NCBI GenBank assembly: GCA_027475525.1
Contig: JAMWFC010000116.1
Location: forward strand, 3,086,148 to 3,150,147
Length of the DNA: 64,000 nucleotides
Source of the DNA: Macrolepiota albuminosa
Taxonomy: Eukaryota > Basidiomycota > Agaricomycetes > Agaricales > Agaricaceae
Direction: 5' to 3'
Shown here: piece by piece, positions 44,045 through 54,793 of the stretch
How the letters are laid out: each line of letters opens with the position of its first letter
How positions within the stretch are numbered: position 1 is the first letter of the stretch
Notes under the pieces: generated by a model
What the model was told of the DNA's origin: nothing
Seen by the model: the letters and a program-made list of their open reading frames with translations, nothing else
The model's database searches: none
Made by a program: the position numbers and the translations under genes

Positions 44045-44836
44045 CCGATCAATGATAGCGCCGACGGCAGCAGGAATGACAACTGACAGATGGCATCAGT
44101 CACTGATGACAGCGCTTAGCGAGAAGATTGATGATCTGTCAAACACCGACAGACAGCTTGGCGTTTGACCTTGGCGGCTGACATCGCTTAGCGCCACCGA
44201 TTTGGTGTCTGACACTGCTTAGGTATGTTGATAGACAAAAGAAGGATGGATTGATGGTTTAGCGTCGCGATCTGCCGCCTGGCACCGCTAAGGGTCTTGA
44301 ATGGACGGCAGGGATCGGAAACAGTTGGAGCTACCCCTTGTAAAATTTTCTAGTTTACCGCTCTTTGGCCACTGGCGACGGCGAACTCTTTGTAGTATAA
44401 AAGTACTTACCGACTTGTACAATAACAAGCAGAATAGACCAGAGTTTCCTACTCCTCTCTCGTCAGTATCCCTTACGCTCAAGATCTCATTTACGGTCGG
44501 CAACGTCGAACTCATCAGCAGTTGCAGACTCTCGCCAACCTTCGACCTCTTCGCGCCTTGCAGCTACGGCAGGCATCTACGACGCTTAGACCTCGCTAAG
44601 CTTACCGTGTTCTTGCCGCTATCCTTACCGTGTTCACTTACCGCATCTTTCATAAGCGCTTTACCTTAGCGCTTTACACTTGCCGACACCCATTACCGAC
44701 TTTTTCCTTTTTTCACAGACACGTTCTCTGGGACCTGCCCGGGACTCCCCCAACACTTTTAGCGCGCCCAATGCAACCAATTGGTACGGTAACACCATAC
44801 CTATATTTGTTTCTGACCAAACTTTGGGCGTCATCA
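44045..44836 (+). mobile_element. Element B 3' LTR, second part
   Basis: Continues the family-2 LTR from 28831 and ends GGGCGTCATCA at 44836. With the first part it totals 936 bp. It lacks the 77-bp duplication present in the 5' LTR. GCGT at 44837-44840 is the right target duplication of B. Confidence 0.92.
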
Positions 44837-46205
44837 GCGTCTCTGAAACGTCTTATGCTCGGGATAAAGGGGAATGTTAGCATCTGAAGGTAAGACTAGT
44901 TTCCCATCCATCCCATGGCATGCTTTCCCTTGTTGCAAATACTGTTCAAGGATAGCACATCGTCCTCTGGTCATGGTATGTCCTGCCTCACCATAGAAAT
45001 GGCAAATTCCTGTCTGTACATTGTTTCTAGGCACCAAGAGACTAGTCGAGATCAAGGTCTCCAGTTTATTCATGACATTAGCGACTGTGTTGTTAATGGT
45101 GTTTTCCAAATCCTCCTTCTTGACATACCCGTTGCAGTCATTGGCGGCGCTAGGCACTGGCAACTCTAGCTTGGGTGCCATTCCTCCATGGTCCACACCA
45201 GGTTGCTATAAAGATATACCTGTATCCGTGCCCTTTAATACCCACTTTCCTGCCTCAAAGACCTTTTCTATGTTGTAGAGTTCCTCGGGGTGATGGTTGT
45301 GCATAATGATCTCCAAGCGTCATGCAATCTTAGTCCATAACGAGGTCGGAAATCCTTGTTGAAACAAACGGCGCTCCTCATTCCCGTATAACTTTCCATT
45401 TTGGATGAGCCATCTTGCTATCCGCTGGAAATCCTGATAATAAGTTGATAACGCTCCTAGAGTATAGATCCCTGCCACAAAGGTGTCCTGTACTAGCTTC
45501 TGGATTTCCATTACCGTATAACGTGTAGCTTCTTCAGCACCAGGATATAAGTGGATGATAGCCTTCTTCCATTCATTATAGGTAAAAGGCCTTGGCACTG
45601 CATCATTGGTAAGTCCTTGGAACTCCTTCAAACCAGTCCATAATTTGGCTGTATCATATGAGACGTATCTGGTGGTATATTTCTTCATCTGTGTATCGTC
45701 AGTCATGCAGCAGGTGCATAGCAAATACTCCAACTCCTTGAAATACTGCGTTAGTTCACGGGGCTTTGTTTCATTCCATTTTGGCAATGAGAAGTGGTTT
45801 CTGAGTGGCATGCACTGATTATTCAGCTAATCCATACCAGTAGGTGTGTTTGTTGAAGTAGGAAGGGTGGTGGTGCTCATGTTACTTAGTGTCAATGTCG
45901 TAGGTACAGGCTCAATTAGCTCTGAGTCGCTAGGTTCTGGCAATAATAACCTAGATAACTCTTCTAGAGAAGTAAGCGGCATATGGTTTTTGCCTGCTAA
46001 GTACTCAAACAGTTGGGAAAAAGGGAAAAAGCTTTTGGCTAAGCTGTCTGGGGCGGCCTCAAGCTCCTGGTCCAAAGTCTGTCTTGGTAGCACACCTAGT
46101 AAGTGTGGTGAATTGGTAGTGCTTGGTTCAAACATGCTCTCCAACAGGAGGCAGCACTGTTGCTGGGCTCAAGTTTTCAGCGGAATTCTGTCTCAGAAGA
46201 ACCCC
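44837..46205 (-). pseudogene. Element D gag (5' part), decayed
   Basis: Minus-strand gag: proline/serine-rich N-terminus (FFPFSQLFEYLAGKNHMPLTS), capsid-like region (MPLRNHFSLPKWNETKPRELTQYFKELEYLL) and the zinc knuckle, where the second cysteine is replaced (CHFYGEAGHTMTRGRC). Several stops. No family-X insertion is present, so D shows the uninterrupted N-terminus. The sequence resumes at 18245 downwards, beyond element B. Confidence 0.85.
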
Positions 46206-46223
46206 TTGCAGTGGGCTCCAAAA

Positions 46224-47298
46224 TGATGATGCCAACTGTGGTTGGGTGTGCTGGACGTATGTATATGCAGTACAACGCCATCTCCAGCGCTTGGCGTGCA
46301 TAGTTGTGAGGAGTCCCGACAGGGTCCTGGTGTGCTCAAGCAGAGGTGATAGAACGATGCGCTAAATTATAGCACCTTGGAGGCTACCTGGCAGACGGTA
46401 AGTGTCATAGCTTAAACAAAGATATAGAAAAAAAGATGAGTAGCGCAGCGTATTGTGCCTGTAGGTGGCACCGTAAACGACGAAGACGAGATAGACTAGG
46501 CTAGCACCCGACTTAGTGATGAAGTCAGAGAAAGCTAACGCAATTTGAATGCTAAGTATAACTAGGTGCTCAAGAGGTTACGATTTGTTGTTATATACAT
46601 GTCAAGTAGCTATTTTATATACTATGCGCTACCGTGTTTGCCAAGATAAAAGTCCATCTGCGGCGCTACCTCCTAGCACCTCTCCTCATGGTTTCCTCTA
46701 ATAGTGACCTGTCAACAGCGACCTTTTGCACATGGATGACGGCGACCAACAGCGTTATGACTCACAGCAACCAGCAGTAACTCTATATTGACTTAGAATT
46801 ATACAAGTCTGCTCACTTTTACTATAACTCCGATTGGCCAGGCTGTTTCGGAGTATGGTCAGAAAATCCTCGACAGACGCTGTGAGCACTAATGTCAGCG
46901 CTACTCATTGTACTAGTTTCTGACAGGTTCAGATGTCGGATTTAAGTATATCCTGTGCCGCTGTCATTGATCCTTTTAGACTTCTGATTGAAGTGCCTCG
47001 TCTAATGGCAGCACCTGCTGCTGGCTCCTTCTGGAAGTGATCAGGGTTTAGTTAGAGTCCCCTCCCACCATCGTGTTAGCACTATACATTTTGAGCCTCC
47101 TTCATCCTTGGGATAGGTGAATGGAGTGTGCTGAAGGCCTGGTAGCTGGTGGTTAGGGTAACTGGATAAGTCCTGTAGTAGAGTGCCAGAGCTAGGACTG
47201 CTCTATATTTCCAACTGGTCGCTAGAGTCTTCAGTACGTCAAGTGTCGGTTGGCCTATAATGTCTCTTGATGTGCTCAGTCCGAGTAGAAGCCTATCA
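46224..47298 (-). mobile_element. Element D 5' LTR (family 1), decayed
   Basis: Starts TGATGATGCC and ends CCTATCA. About 1,075 bp, with many TG or CA where C has CG. The right flank ATGC would be ACGC before one CpG change, fitting the CG-centred target pattern. It is the right edge of the nest. Confidence 0.88.
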
Positions 47299-47700
47299 AT
47301 GCAAACAATCAATATAATATCAAGACTAGTGAATACAAGGAGGGGGCTACTTTATAAGTACTATGGGATTCTGGGATGTCTGGGATGAGTTCTGAGGGGC
47401 ATTGAATAACAGAAGGGGACTGTATACTGGGGATTGCACGTGTGGGGCACGTGATCAATTGACACAGAGGTGAGCCATAATGCATGATGTGTGATGGCTG
47501 GGTTGAATGGCATGATCCAATTGTTGATTGCAGGATAGTGGTCGGGCCGTCAAATAGTCCTGGGGTCTGTGATGTGGGGGCTGTTGAGAATACTGTGTGA
47601 TGGCAGGCCTTGATGCTCATGATGGTGGTGTCAGTGGTCATGATAGAGGTTGTGTCATGGGGTCAGAGAAGGGGCTCTGGATGGAGTTTTGAGGATGCTC
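47299..47700. other. Gene-free stretch right of element D
   Basis: About 400 bp of TG-rich sequence with repeated GATGGTGGTG- and TGTGATG-like words. I see no gene, repeat boundary or match to the elements here. Confidence 0.4.
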
Positions 47701-48249
47701 TGAGGTAGTTCTGGGTGGGAGAAGTCATGACAATTGATCGCCATCATCTATGTGTGCCTGTCACTATTGACAGGTCACTGTTAACTATAACCACAAGGAG
47801 AGGTGCTAATTGGTAGTGCTGCAAATAGACTTATTTCAAAAATACAGTAGCACATAATATAAAAGATAGCTACTTTACATATACATAACAATGAATTGTA
47901 ACCCTTTGAGCATCCAGTTACACTCAGCATTCAAATCATGCTAGCTTGGCCCAACTTTGTCATCTGGTTGAGTGCTAGCCTTATCTTTACCATTGTTGTC
48001 ATTTGTAGTGCTACCTATAGGCACATTACATTGCACTATTCTTTCTTCTTTTAATATCTTTGTCTAGATTATGGTGCTTACAGTTTGTAGGTAGTGTCAG
48101 AAGCAGTATTATTTAGCATATTGTTTTATCATATCTACTTGAGCACACCAAGACTCTGTCAGGACTCCTCACAACTACGCATGCCAGGCGCTGGAGATGG
48201 TATTGTACTATGTAATGTCCAGCATACCCAACCACAGTTGGCATCATCA
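47700..48249 (+). mobile_element. LTR family 1 relic, 5'-truncated, plus orientation
   Basis: Matches the reverse complement of the C LTR from about its middle to the end: TAATTGGTAG, CCCTTTGAGCA, CTTGAGCACACC, CCAACCACAGTTGGCATCATCA-like terminus (split here). Ends at 48249 and is followed by CCGT, a CG-centred flank. The left boundary is approximate. Confidence 0.7.
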
Positions 48250-48584
48250 CCGTGCCCCCTAAACTTACAAGAAGCAAAATGCCAGAGAAAAACACATAAA
48301 ATACTAATAATAAAAGACATGCAGAGCCTAGCTGAACTGGCAGATATAAGAAAAGAACACAAAACACAAGACAAGAAAAAACTATGTCTTTCTAAAGTGC
48401 AAGTGAATGAGGAAAAAAGGCTGCAACAACTCACATAAGTGCAGCCTTACTGTTTAGCATTTTCTATGTAAACTAAGCCAGAAATGAAATCCTGATTTGC
48501 CAAATGAAAAAAGAAAGGCAGCTGAAAAATAAAAAAGATATAAGAGTTTTCAATCTTAACATAATGATACAAGAAAATTTAAGT

Positions 48585-49000
48585 ATAAGGGCAACCTTTG
48601 AGGGCTATAGCTCAGTCACTCAGCTAGCAGAGGAGATCTAAAGAAAACAAGTCTAGGAATTCCCTATACCAGAATTGATGCTTCTGGAGCCTCAGAAGTA
48701 TAGGAAACAACTATATAAAACAATAAAACTTTAAAAAACTCAAAAATTGTCTGAATAAATAGTTGCACAAACAAGACAAGAAAATTCTAAACTTTGAAAG
48801 TCAAAAAGGCAAACTCCAGCTTATGTAAGCTGTCTACATATAGTATTGAGAGGGCCACACTTGTCTGAATGATAGCCAAAGAACCAGACTACTTCAGAAG
48901 CTGAAAGTAGTACTAATAGATAGAGTCAAGAGGATGTCTGTAATTTAAAATAACATCTGATGTCAGATTTCTATTTAATGACTGAGACCTTATATCCTCC
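48585..49000 (+). mobile_element. Family-X LTR relic
   Basis: Resembles the reverse complement of the solo LTR at 42130-42646 (shared order of AACAAGTCTAGGAATTCC, GCCTCAGAAGT, GGCAAACTCCAGCTTAT and CCACACTTGTCTGA). AT-rich and decayed; ends not defined. Confidence 0.6.
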
Positions 49001-49029
49001 CTCTCTTATATAGGAAGCAGCTGCTATAT

Positions 49030-50280
49030 TGGGCTATATTACATCAGCAAATAGACCTATGTGGACCTACAACCCTCTGTCCTTTAACAAGACTTTTTAC
49101 TTTGCTGTTTTCTTGTTGTTACTACAAGCAGAATCTACAAGAAATAGCTTGGTAAGTATTTAATGTATCAGATACTCTCTCAGCAAGCTAATTCAATTTT
49201 TATTTCTCTAAAAGACCAGCCCTACATACAAACAATGCTGCTTTGAGGCTTTATCTTTGCAGGCCTCACAGGTCTGGTCACTTGATGAATTCTCTTTTTC
49301 AGAGCACTTCGAATAGTACTAGCAGGACCACTATAAGCCAGACCCTTCTTTAATAATGAAGGTCTTACCCCATTTTGTTTTGCAGATCTCCCACCATAGA
49401 CAAAGGCACAACAAGTTAACCATGGTTATCAGCAAGATTCTTGCTACAGATATAAGTCAATATTTGTGAAAAATTATAAGTTTGTTGAATCCTATCTGTA
49501 CGAGATAGCCTGGCTAATAGTGTGAATAAAGCACTATTGTTGTTTACTGGAGCAGCATATCTTATGTTGTGATTTGATACTGATGCTGCCACTGCAACTG
49601 CCATTTGGACAGGTTCTTGAGCAGAAGATACCTGTGGAGGGAGAAGATGGAATAAGAAGATCAAGGTCAGTGATGAGATCCCAAGATGTGGTCTGTACTC
49701 ACATTTTTCTCTACAGGTTGCACATTTATGCCAATGTTCTCAGGCTCCTCACCGCTTATCTGGTTTTCTTCAACTATATTTGAATTATCTGCAGCATGCA
49801 GCAAGGATAGCAAGCCTTCAAATAAACGTGAGTCCTCTGCTCCCCAACTTGATCATTGTCTCATGGTCTGGACATTTAACTTCATTCTTTTTATTTAAAA
49901 CTAGCTCAAGAGGATTACTATTGTCTTATAGCTTTCTGTGAGGCCTCTGCTAGAACAAGTATTTGTGTATTCAAAACATACTAGTAGTTTTTCCATTACT
50001 GTGGATGTGCAGGACAAACAATCTGTACAAATAGAAAATCTTTGAGAGACTGAATATCTTGCCCAAAGTAGGCAACTGTCTTTCAAATCAGGAATTTCTC
50101 TGATATTAGCAGCTACAAAAATAGCCTCAAAATTAACTCAAAACAGCATGTTTTGTTTTCAACTGCATAATTGAAGTAATAGTAACTATTACAGGCTATA
50201 ACTATGAGATAAACACCTAATTTAGCAGCAAAATTATAGCAAAATAATTGATCCATAAAAAAATTTTAAGCCTGCTAAAA
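49030..50280. other. Unidentified AT-rich degenerate stretch
   Basis: No open gene. A short minus-strand stretch near 49207-49290 reads SSDQTCEACKDKASKQHCLYVG, a cysteine-containing fragment that could be an exon of a decayed transposon gene, but too little remains to name it. Nothing else recognisable. Confidence 0.35.
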
Positions 50281-50309
50281 GGGGTACTCTTCCTACCCCC
50301 TGGTATGCA

Positions 50310-50790
50310 ATTCACTATGTGATGCCCTTGGATAGAGTTGAAATAATAGAAGCAGTAAGGTGAAAGAATGAAAGAAGAAATTAAAAAATAAATGAAGAGA
50401 GAAGGAAGGAATAAGGAGTGAAAGAAGAAAGAAATGAGGAGTCTTCTGACATCAATGACCAGTTTCAAGATATTTCCAGAACTTTGTCACTACTCACAAT
50501 ACATCACATGAATATTCACCAAGTTGATGAACTGCTGATCTCAAGTCTAGGAATTCTCTATGCCAGAACTAATGCTTCTAGGGCCTCAGAAGTATAGAAA
50601 ACAACTGTACAGAACAACAAAACCTTAAAAACCTCAGAAATTGTCAAAATAAGTAATTACATAAGCAAGGCAGAAAAACTCCAGATTTTAAAAGTCAGAA
50701 AGGAAAACTCCTGCTTATATAAGCTATTAATAGGCAGTGCTAAAGAGACCACACTTGTCTGAGTAATCAATGGCTTTGTGTACTCAAGAA
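50310..50790 (+). mobile_element. Family-X LTR fragments
   Basis: 50310-50451 matches the terminal part of the family-X LTR (purine-rich GAAAGAAGAAA..., ending GAGTCTTCTGACA) and 50541-50790 matches its middle part. The order is that of two overlapping or rearranged copies. Both are decayed. Confidence 0.5.
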
Positions 50791-50927
50791 AAAAGGTAGA
50801 TTGCACATTGTTCATAGTTTGGAATTGCTAAATAGGATCACTATATAACACTCTGGCATACCACTCTTTCCCAATTGTGTTGCCAAGTTCTTTGCTGGAA
50901 AAATTTGTGGCACTAACAACCCAGCCC
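50772..50927 (+). pseudogene. Fragment of Ty3/gypsy reverse transcriptase
   Basis: About 150 bp parallel to B pol at 22780-22920: TTCATAGTTTGGA, then a stretch matching the codons for RHSGVPPFPDH and FAGRICGAT. The fragment joins directly to the LINE-like sequence at about 50928. Confidence 0.6.
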
Positions 50928-52390
50928 ACAAACCATGGAAAAACTGCAAGTATGGACCCTGTAAGCATCTGAGAGACATTAGATGTAAAAATTCACATAA
51001 ATGTGGAGCCACAGCAAAGAAAATGCTAGGAACGCTGGGCAAAGAATAAAATTCAGCAAAAGGTGACATATCTCCTAGCCACTATTGGGTGGAGGACAAC
51101 AAAGGGGAAATAAGAATCCCTTTCAAAAAAGAATGTAAGACAAAGAATTCACTAGGCCATGGATTCCAGGTCTTCGACTATAGACAGAGAAACTCAGGGG
51201 GTATAAGCGTAATGGGTATGGCACATGAGCATTGCCCTCCAAATAGGGTAACAGTCTACACAGATGGCTCATGTGAACACAATGGCTGCACAAATGCCAA
51301 GGCAGAGGCAGGGGTATGGTATGGGAAAAACAACCCATGAAATGTAGCATCTGCTCTGCTAAAAGATATAAACCAGTCTAACAACTCCAGTAAAATAATG
51401 GCACTGCTCATGGCAGCCAACAACACACACACCATGGATGTCCTGGAAATCCACAGTGACTCCCAAATAACCATAGATGCCCTGACAAAGTCTCTAGAGG
51501 GATATGAGGACAGGTGTCTCTACTGCAAGTGACAGCATCTAAGCTCAGAGCAAGAGTGGGACCCTCGTGTTTCCTCAAAGTAAAAGGACATAGCTGACAG
51601 TGCAGATGCACTAGCCAAGAAGGGAGTGAGTAAGGATTATACTGGATTAGACTATATAAACCCCATACCAGGGTACTACTATGAGGGAGCAATGTTACTG
51701 AAAGCTACGCAGGCACTACTATACAGAGGAATCATTGATAAGAAGCCCACCCCCCTAAGGCAGAGCATCACAATAAATCTGGACGTAGCAAGATGGGCCA
51801 TAAAAGAGAAATCTGGACATCTACCAATGGACAAGAGAATATGGTCATCCATTAAAAACAATAACCTCACCAAGGAATATAGAGCTTTTGCATGGAAAAC
51901 ACTCCATGGCACATATAAAATAGGAGAATATTGGGACAAGATCAATGGCTATGAATATAGAGGTAAATGCCAAGAGTGTGAGACGACAGAAAGTATGGAG
52001 CACATACTTACCAAATGCAAGGCATCAGATCAAGATGAAATTTGGGACCTAACAGAGAAGCTCTGTAGGATGAGAGGGTTAGAGTGGGAAAAACCAAGCA
52101 TCGGCTATATCATGGGCTGCCACCTTATCACACCAAGATATATTAAAGGGAAGATGATCAGTGCCAGGAAAAGAATGTATATGATCACGGTCACTGAGTC
52201 TGCCCACCTGATCTGGAAGCTGAGGTGTGAGTGGAAAATCCAAAGAGGCACCAACCCTGAGAAGATACACACAATGCAAGAAGTCAGAAGTAGATGGAAA
52301 ACTATGATAAATAATGGAATAAAAATAGACTGTCTCACCTCAAATAGTAGTAGATACAGAGACAAAGCACTAGAGGAGAAAACAGTATAG
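50928..52390 (+). pseudogene. Non-LTR retrotransposon 3' remnant with RNase H domain
   Basis: Plus-strand sequence with three or more stops that otherwise reads as one polypeptide. RNase H motifs: VYTDGSCEHNG near 51253-51285, EIHSDSQITIDAL near 51446-51490, and DSADALAKKG near 51598-51630. After it comes a 254-codon open stretch (51626-52390) with a C-x2-C-x6-H-x4-C finger (CQECETTESMEHILTKC near 51970-52020) of the kind found at the end of fungal LINE polyproteins. The RT and endonuclease parts are missing. A 5'-truncated LINE of a type carrying its own RNase H is the best reading; the exact clade is not determined. Confidence 0.75.
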
Positions 52391-52648
52391 GATACATGGC
52401 AAGGAATCCTACCAGAAGGACTGAACCTGCGATATGCATGAAAAGCAGTAAGCAGAGTTTTAGTGGGTATGGGTACTGAACACCCTCCTGGCCAAAATTG
52501 CTGATCCTCTGGCTGCAAGAACTGACCAAGTCCCACATGACATGCATAAAAGCATTTTCCTGTAATGGGCTGCAAAACTTTATGACTAGACTCTAAACCT
52601 CATTAATTTTTTCTAGAGACTAGAAGCTAACTGTGTAGATACGTACTC

Positions 52649-54067
52649 TGCCCTATGGTGCAGTCGACAGGCCCCCTCAGATGACAGGTCACAAATGTCA
52701 CAGTACCTCTGATTATAGCCAAGGCCTGCCATTTCAGGATCCACCTCAAGTTGTCAAAATCACATTTGTGCACACTATTACTTTATGTCTTCTGATTCCA
52801 ACTATTCCCCCACTCCACAGGGCAAGTGTTGTCACTGCACATTTGATGCTTTTTGGATGTCATGTTTGTTGTGGAAATGAACAATCTCACTTTAAGTAAG
52901 TATGTCTTTTTTGATCACCATAATCTCAATAAATAAAAGACATTTGATTGAACAAAGTCATGTGTCCTTGACGCATCATGTTTGTTACTATGTTACTATT
53001 GTGATATCTACCTATGCTAACTAATAGCTAAGGTTGTATTACTAGAATACACCTTGGTAGACCTATTGTAACTGTATATAAAATCGAGTCCATTGGAAAA
53101 GTCAAATAGCAATGAATCCTCTACTCAATACAAACATTCACATGATCCGTCCATGTTTCCACTGGGCGGTGGCAGGCATCATGCACAATGGTGAAGAAGC
53201 ATGTAACCTTTTCCAAGACAAGAACCCATAAGAGCTGGTGCCCGTTAGTGGATGGAAGGTAGATGTCAAATGCTGAATAGATGCTAAGGCAGTAGACATG
53301 CTGGATGGGCTGGATGCATGAGTAACAGTGCAGATGGAGGCAACATTGATGCGGGTGTGGGATGTGGTTGTAATGTGAAGATCTTTCTTTTTTAGCCTGA
53401 AGCATGTGCACACAGCTGAGTCTGCTCAATCAGGATAGCATCGATGTTGATAGCTGGTGTTGGACAAGAACCACTGACTGAGTGGTCTCAGAGGCTTCAA
53501 ATTCATGGGAACATGTGGCCAAAAAGGAGGAACTTGGGATGTCATGGAGTGATTGTTTAGTTGGTGTGTTGGTTGGTGTGTGGATTGGTATATGAAACCT
53601 CGCATATAGCGGTAGAATGAAATTGAGTCTATCAACGGCAACAACAGTCCAGTCCCTTGTAGCGGCCAGAACAACCAACAAACAATACCAGAGCCCACTC
53701 TCGCAAGCGGGGGTGGGGTGATGATGGTGGTTGTTGTTGTTGTTTATTCAGATCAACAAAAGAATCATTTGTAGTCCGCTGCGGCATTGTACGGCAGAAG
53801 TGAAAAACGCGTGACAAACCCTCAAATTGTCGCTGAGAAGGGACTCGATAGTTTCCGCATATTTTTCTTCAGTTCAACCTCGTATGTCTTACAATACACA
53901 GTTTAGGATGGACTAGTAAAAAATCTCATGAGAGAGAGCCATAATTGCTGCTACATCAAAAGGTCTTACAATACACAGTTTAGGATGGACTAGTAAAAAA
54001 TCTCATGAGAGAGAGCCATAATTGCTGCTACATCAAAAGGGGGGCCTGTCAACTGCACCGTAGGGCA
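52649..54067. mobile_element. Possible terminal-inverted-repeat element
   Basis: 52649-52678 (TGCCCTATGGTGCAGTCGAC, then AGGCCCCCTC) is an inverted match to 54039-54067 with two CpG-type mismatches. The 1.4 kb between holds no transposase I recognise. On the minus strand, 53632-53793 could begin a small protein (MPQRTTNDSFVDLNKQQQQP) but no continuation is convincing. The flanks show no clear target duplication, so this could also be two copies of one repeat in opposite orientation. Confidence 0.45.
53886..54039. repeat. 77-bp tandem duplication outside the retrotransposon nest
   Basis: Copies 53886-53962 and 53963-54039, starting GTCTTACAATACAC, identical by eye. Same period as the seven duplications inside elements B and C. 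Confidence 0.92.
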
Positions 54068-54159
54068 TAGTAGCAGCCGTTAGAACCACCAAAAAAAAAA
54101 AATTGTGACACTACTTTGTGAACTGTCAGTAGCCTATAGTGGTACCACCAAAAAAAAGG

Positions 54160-54330
54160 AATAAATGTTTCTTTGAAAATAAGCATTGAAATATGTGACT
54201 TGCTGATTTCTGTACTTTCATTGAGAACTTTCTGCTTTTTCTTGATATTTCCTCAAAAAGCTCGAGAAAACATGCAGAAAGAAGCAGGTTAGCTTTCAAT
54301 GCTCATTTTCTATAGAAACATTCATTTCTC
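54160..54330. repeat. Imperfect foldback (hairpin) sequence
   Basis: AATAAATGTTTCTTTGAAAA... near 54161-54194 pairs with ...CATTTTCTATAGAAACATTCATTT near 54297-54330, with an inner pair CTTTCTGC / GCAGAAAG near 54229 and 54275. It looks like a small foldback or MITE-like relic. The rest of 54068-54793 shows no gene; runs of A at 54092-54103 and 54149-54156 follow ACCACC in both places. Confidence 0.5.
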
Positions 54331-54793
54331 CTTCATCAAGAAATACTAAAGAATGGTCAAAAAGTAACATTTTCTATTGTAAAACAGCTGGGAAAAAGGT
54401 ACATTTTTTCTAACTATTTTAGTGAGAAAATGCTCATATACATGGAAGTGTGAATGACGACGTATATCTGATTGCCGTTTGATGGCAAGGAACATGATGG
54501 GAACGGGTGCGGATCTCGGGTGGATACCAGTCATTAGCTACTATTCAGTAACGTTTCGTCTGAAAGAAATATCTACATAAATAGTCATCGGTATTGCCGC
54601 TAGAAAAACAACGTTCCAGGCTACTTAACATAGATGGGAGGCTAGCGAGCCATCGGTGTTTGTGATCAGGTGCAAACTGAAACATATTAAATCACTACTG
54701 CCCACGGCAGCTTACAAAAATCGATTTGATAGAAAGGAAAGAACAAGGACCCATAAGTATACCGAAAGGTCAATTACCACTCCATCCTTTAGG

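Larger units (their letters stand above)
18246..44836 (+). mobile_element. Element B: Ty3/gypsy-like retrotransposon with an antisense gene, split by nested element C
   Basis: A complete element on the plus strand: 5' LTR 18246-19258, primer-binding site, gag-protease, pol, an antisense spliced gene (alpha), polypurine tract and 3' LTR. Element C (28832-44044) is nested in the 3' LTR. Target-site duplications GCGT lie at 18242-18245 and 44837-44840. Without the nested element it is about 11.4 kb. The two LTRs have the same length (936 bp) once a 77-bp duplication in the 5' copy is set aside, and the differences I read between them are mostly C/T or G/A at CpG sites. Only two in-frame stops (both TGA in place of CGA) mar gag-pol, so this is the best-preserved copy here. 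Confidence 0.9.

Noticed and set aside
48094..48438. 114-codon ORF over an LTR relic
   Set aside because: It starts inside the family-1 LTR relic and runs into AT-rich DNA; nothing supports translation.
49200..49420. Possible KDZ or other transposase fragment from the CEAC motif
   Set aside because: Only about 25 residues are readable, too few to assign a family.
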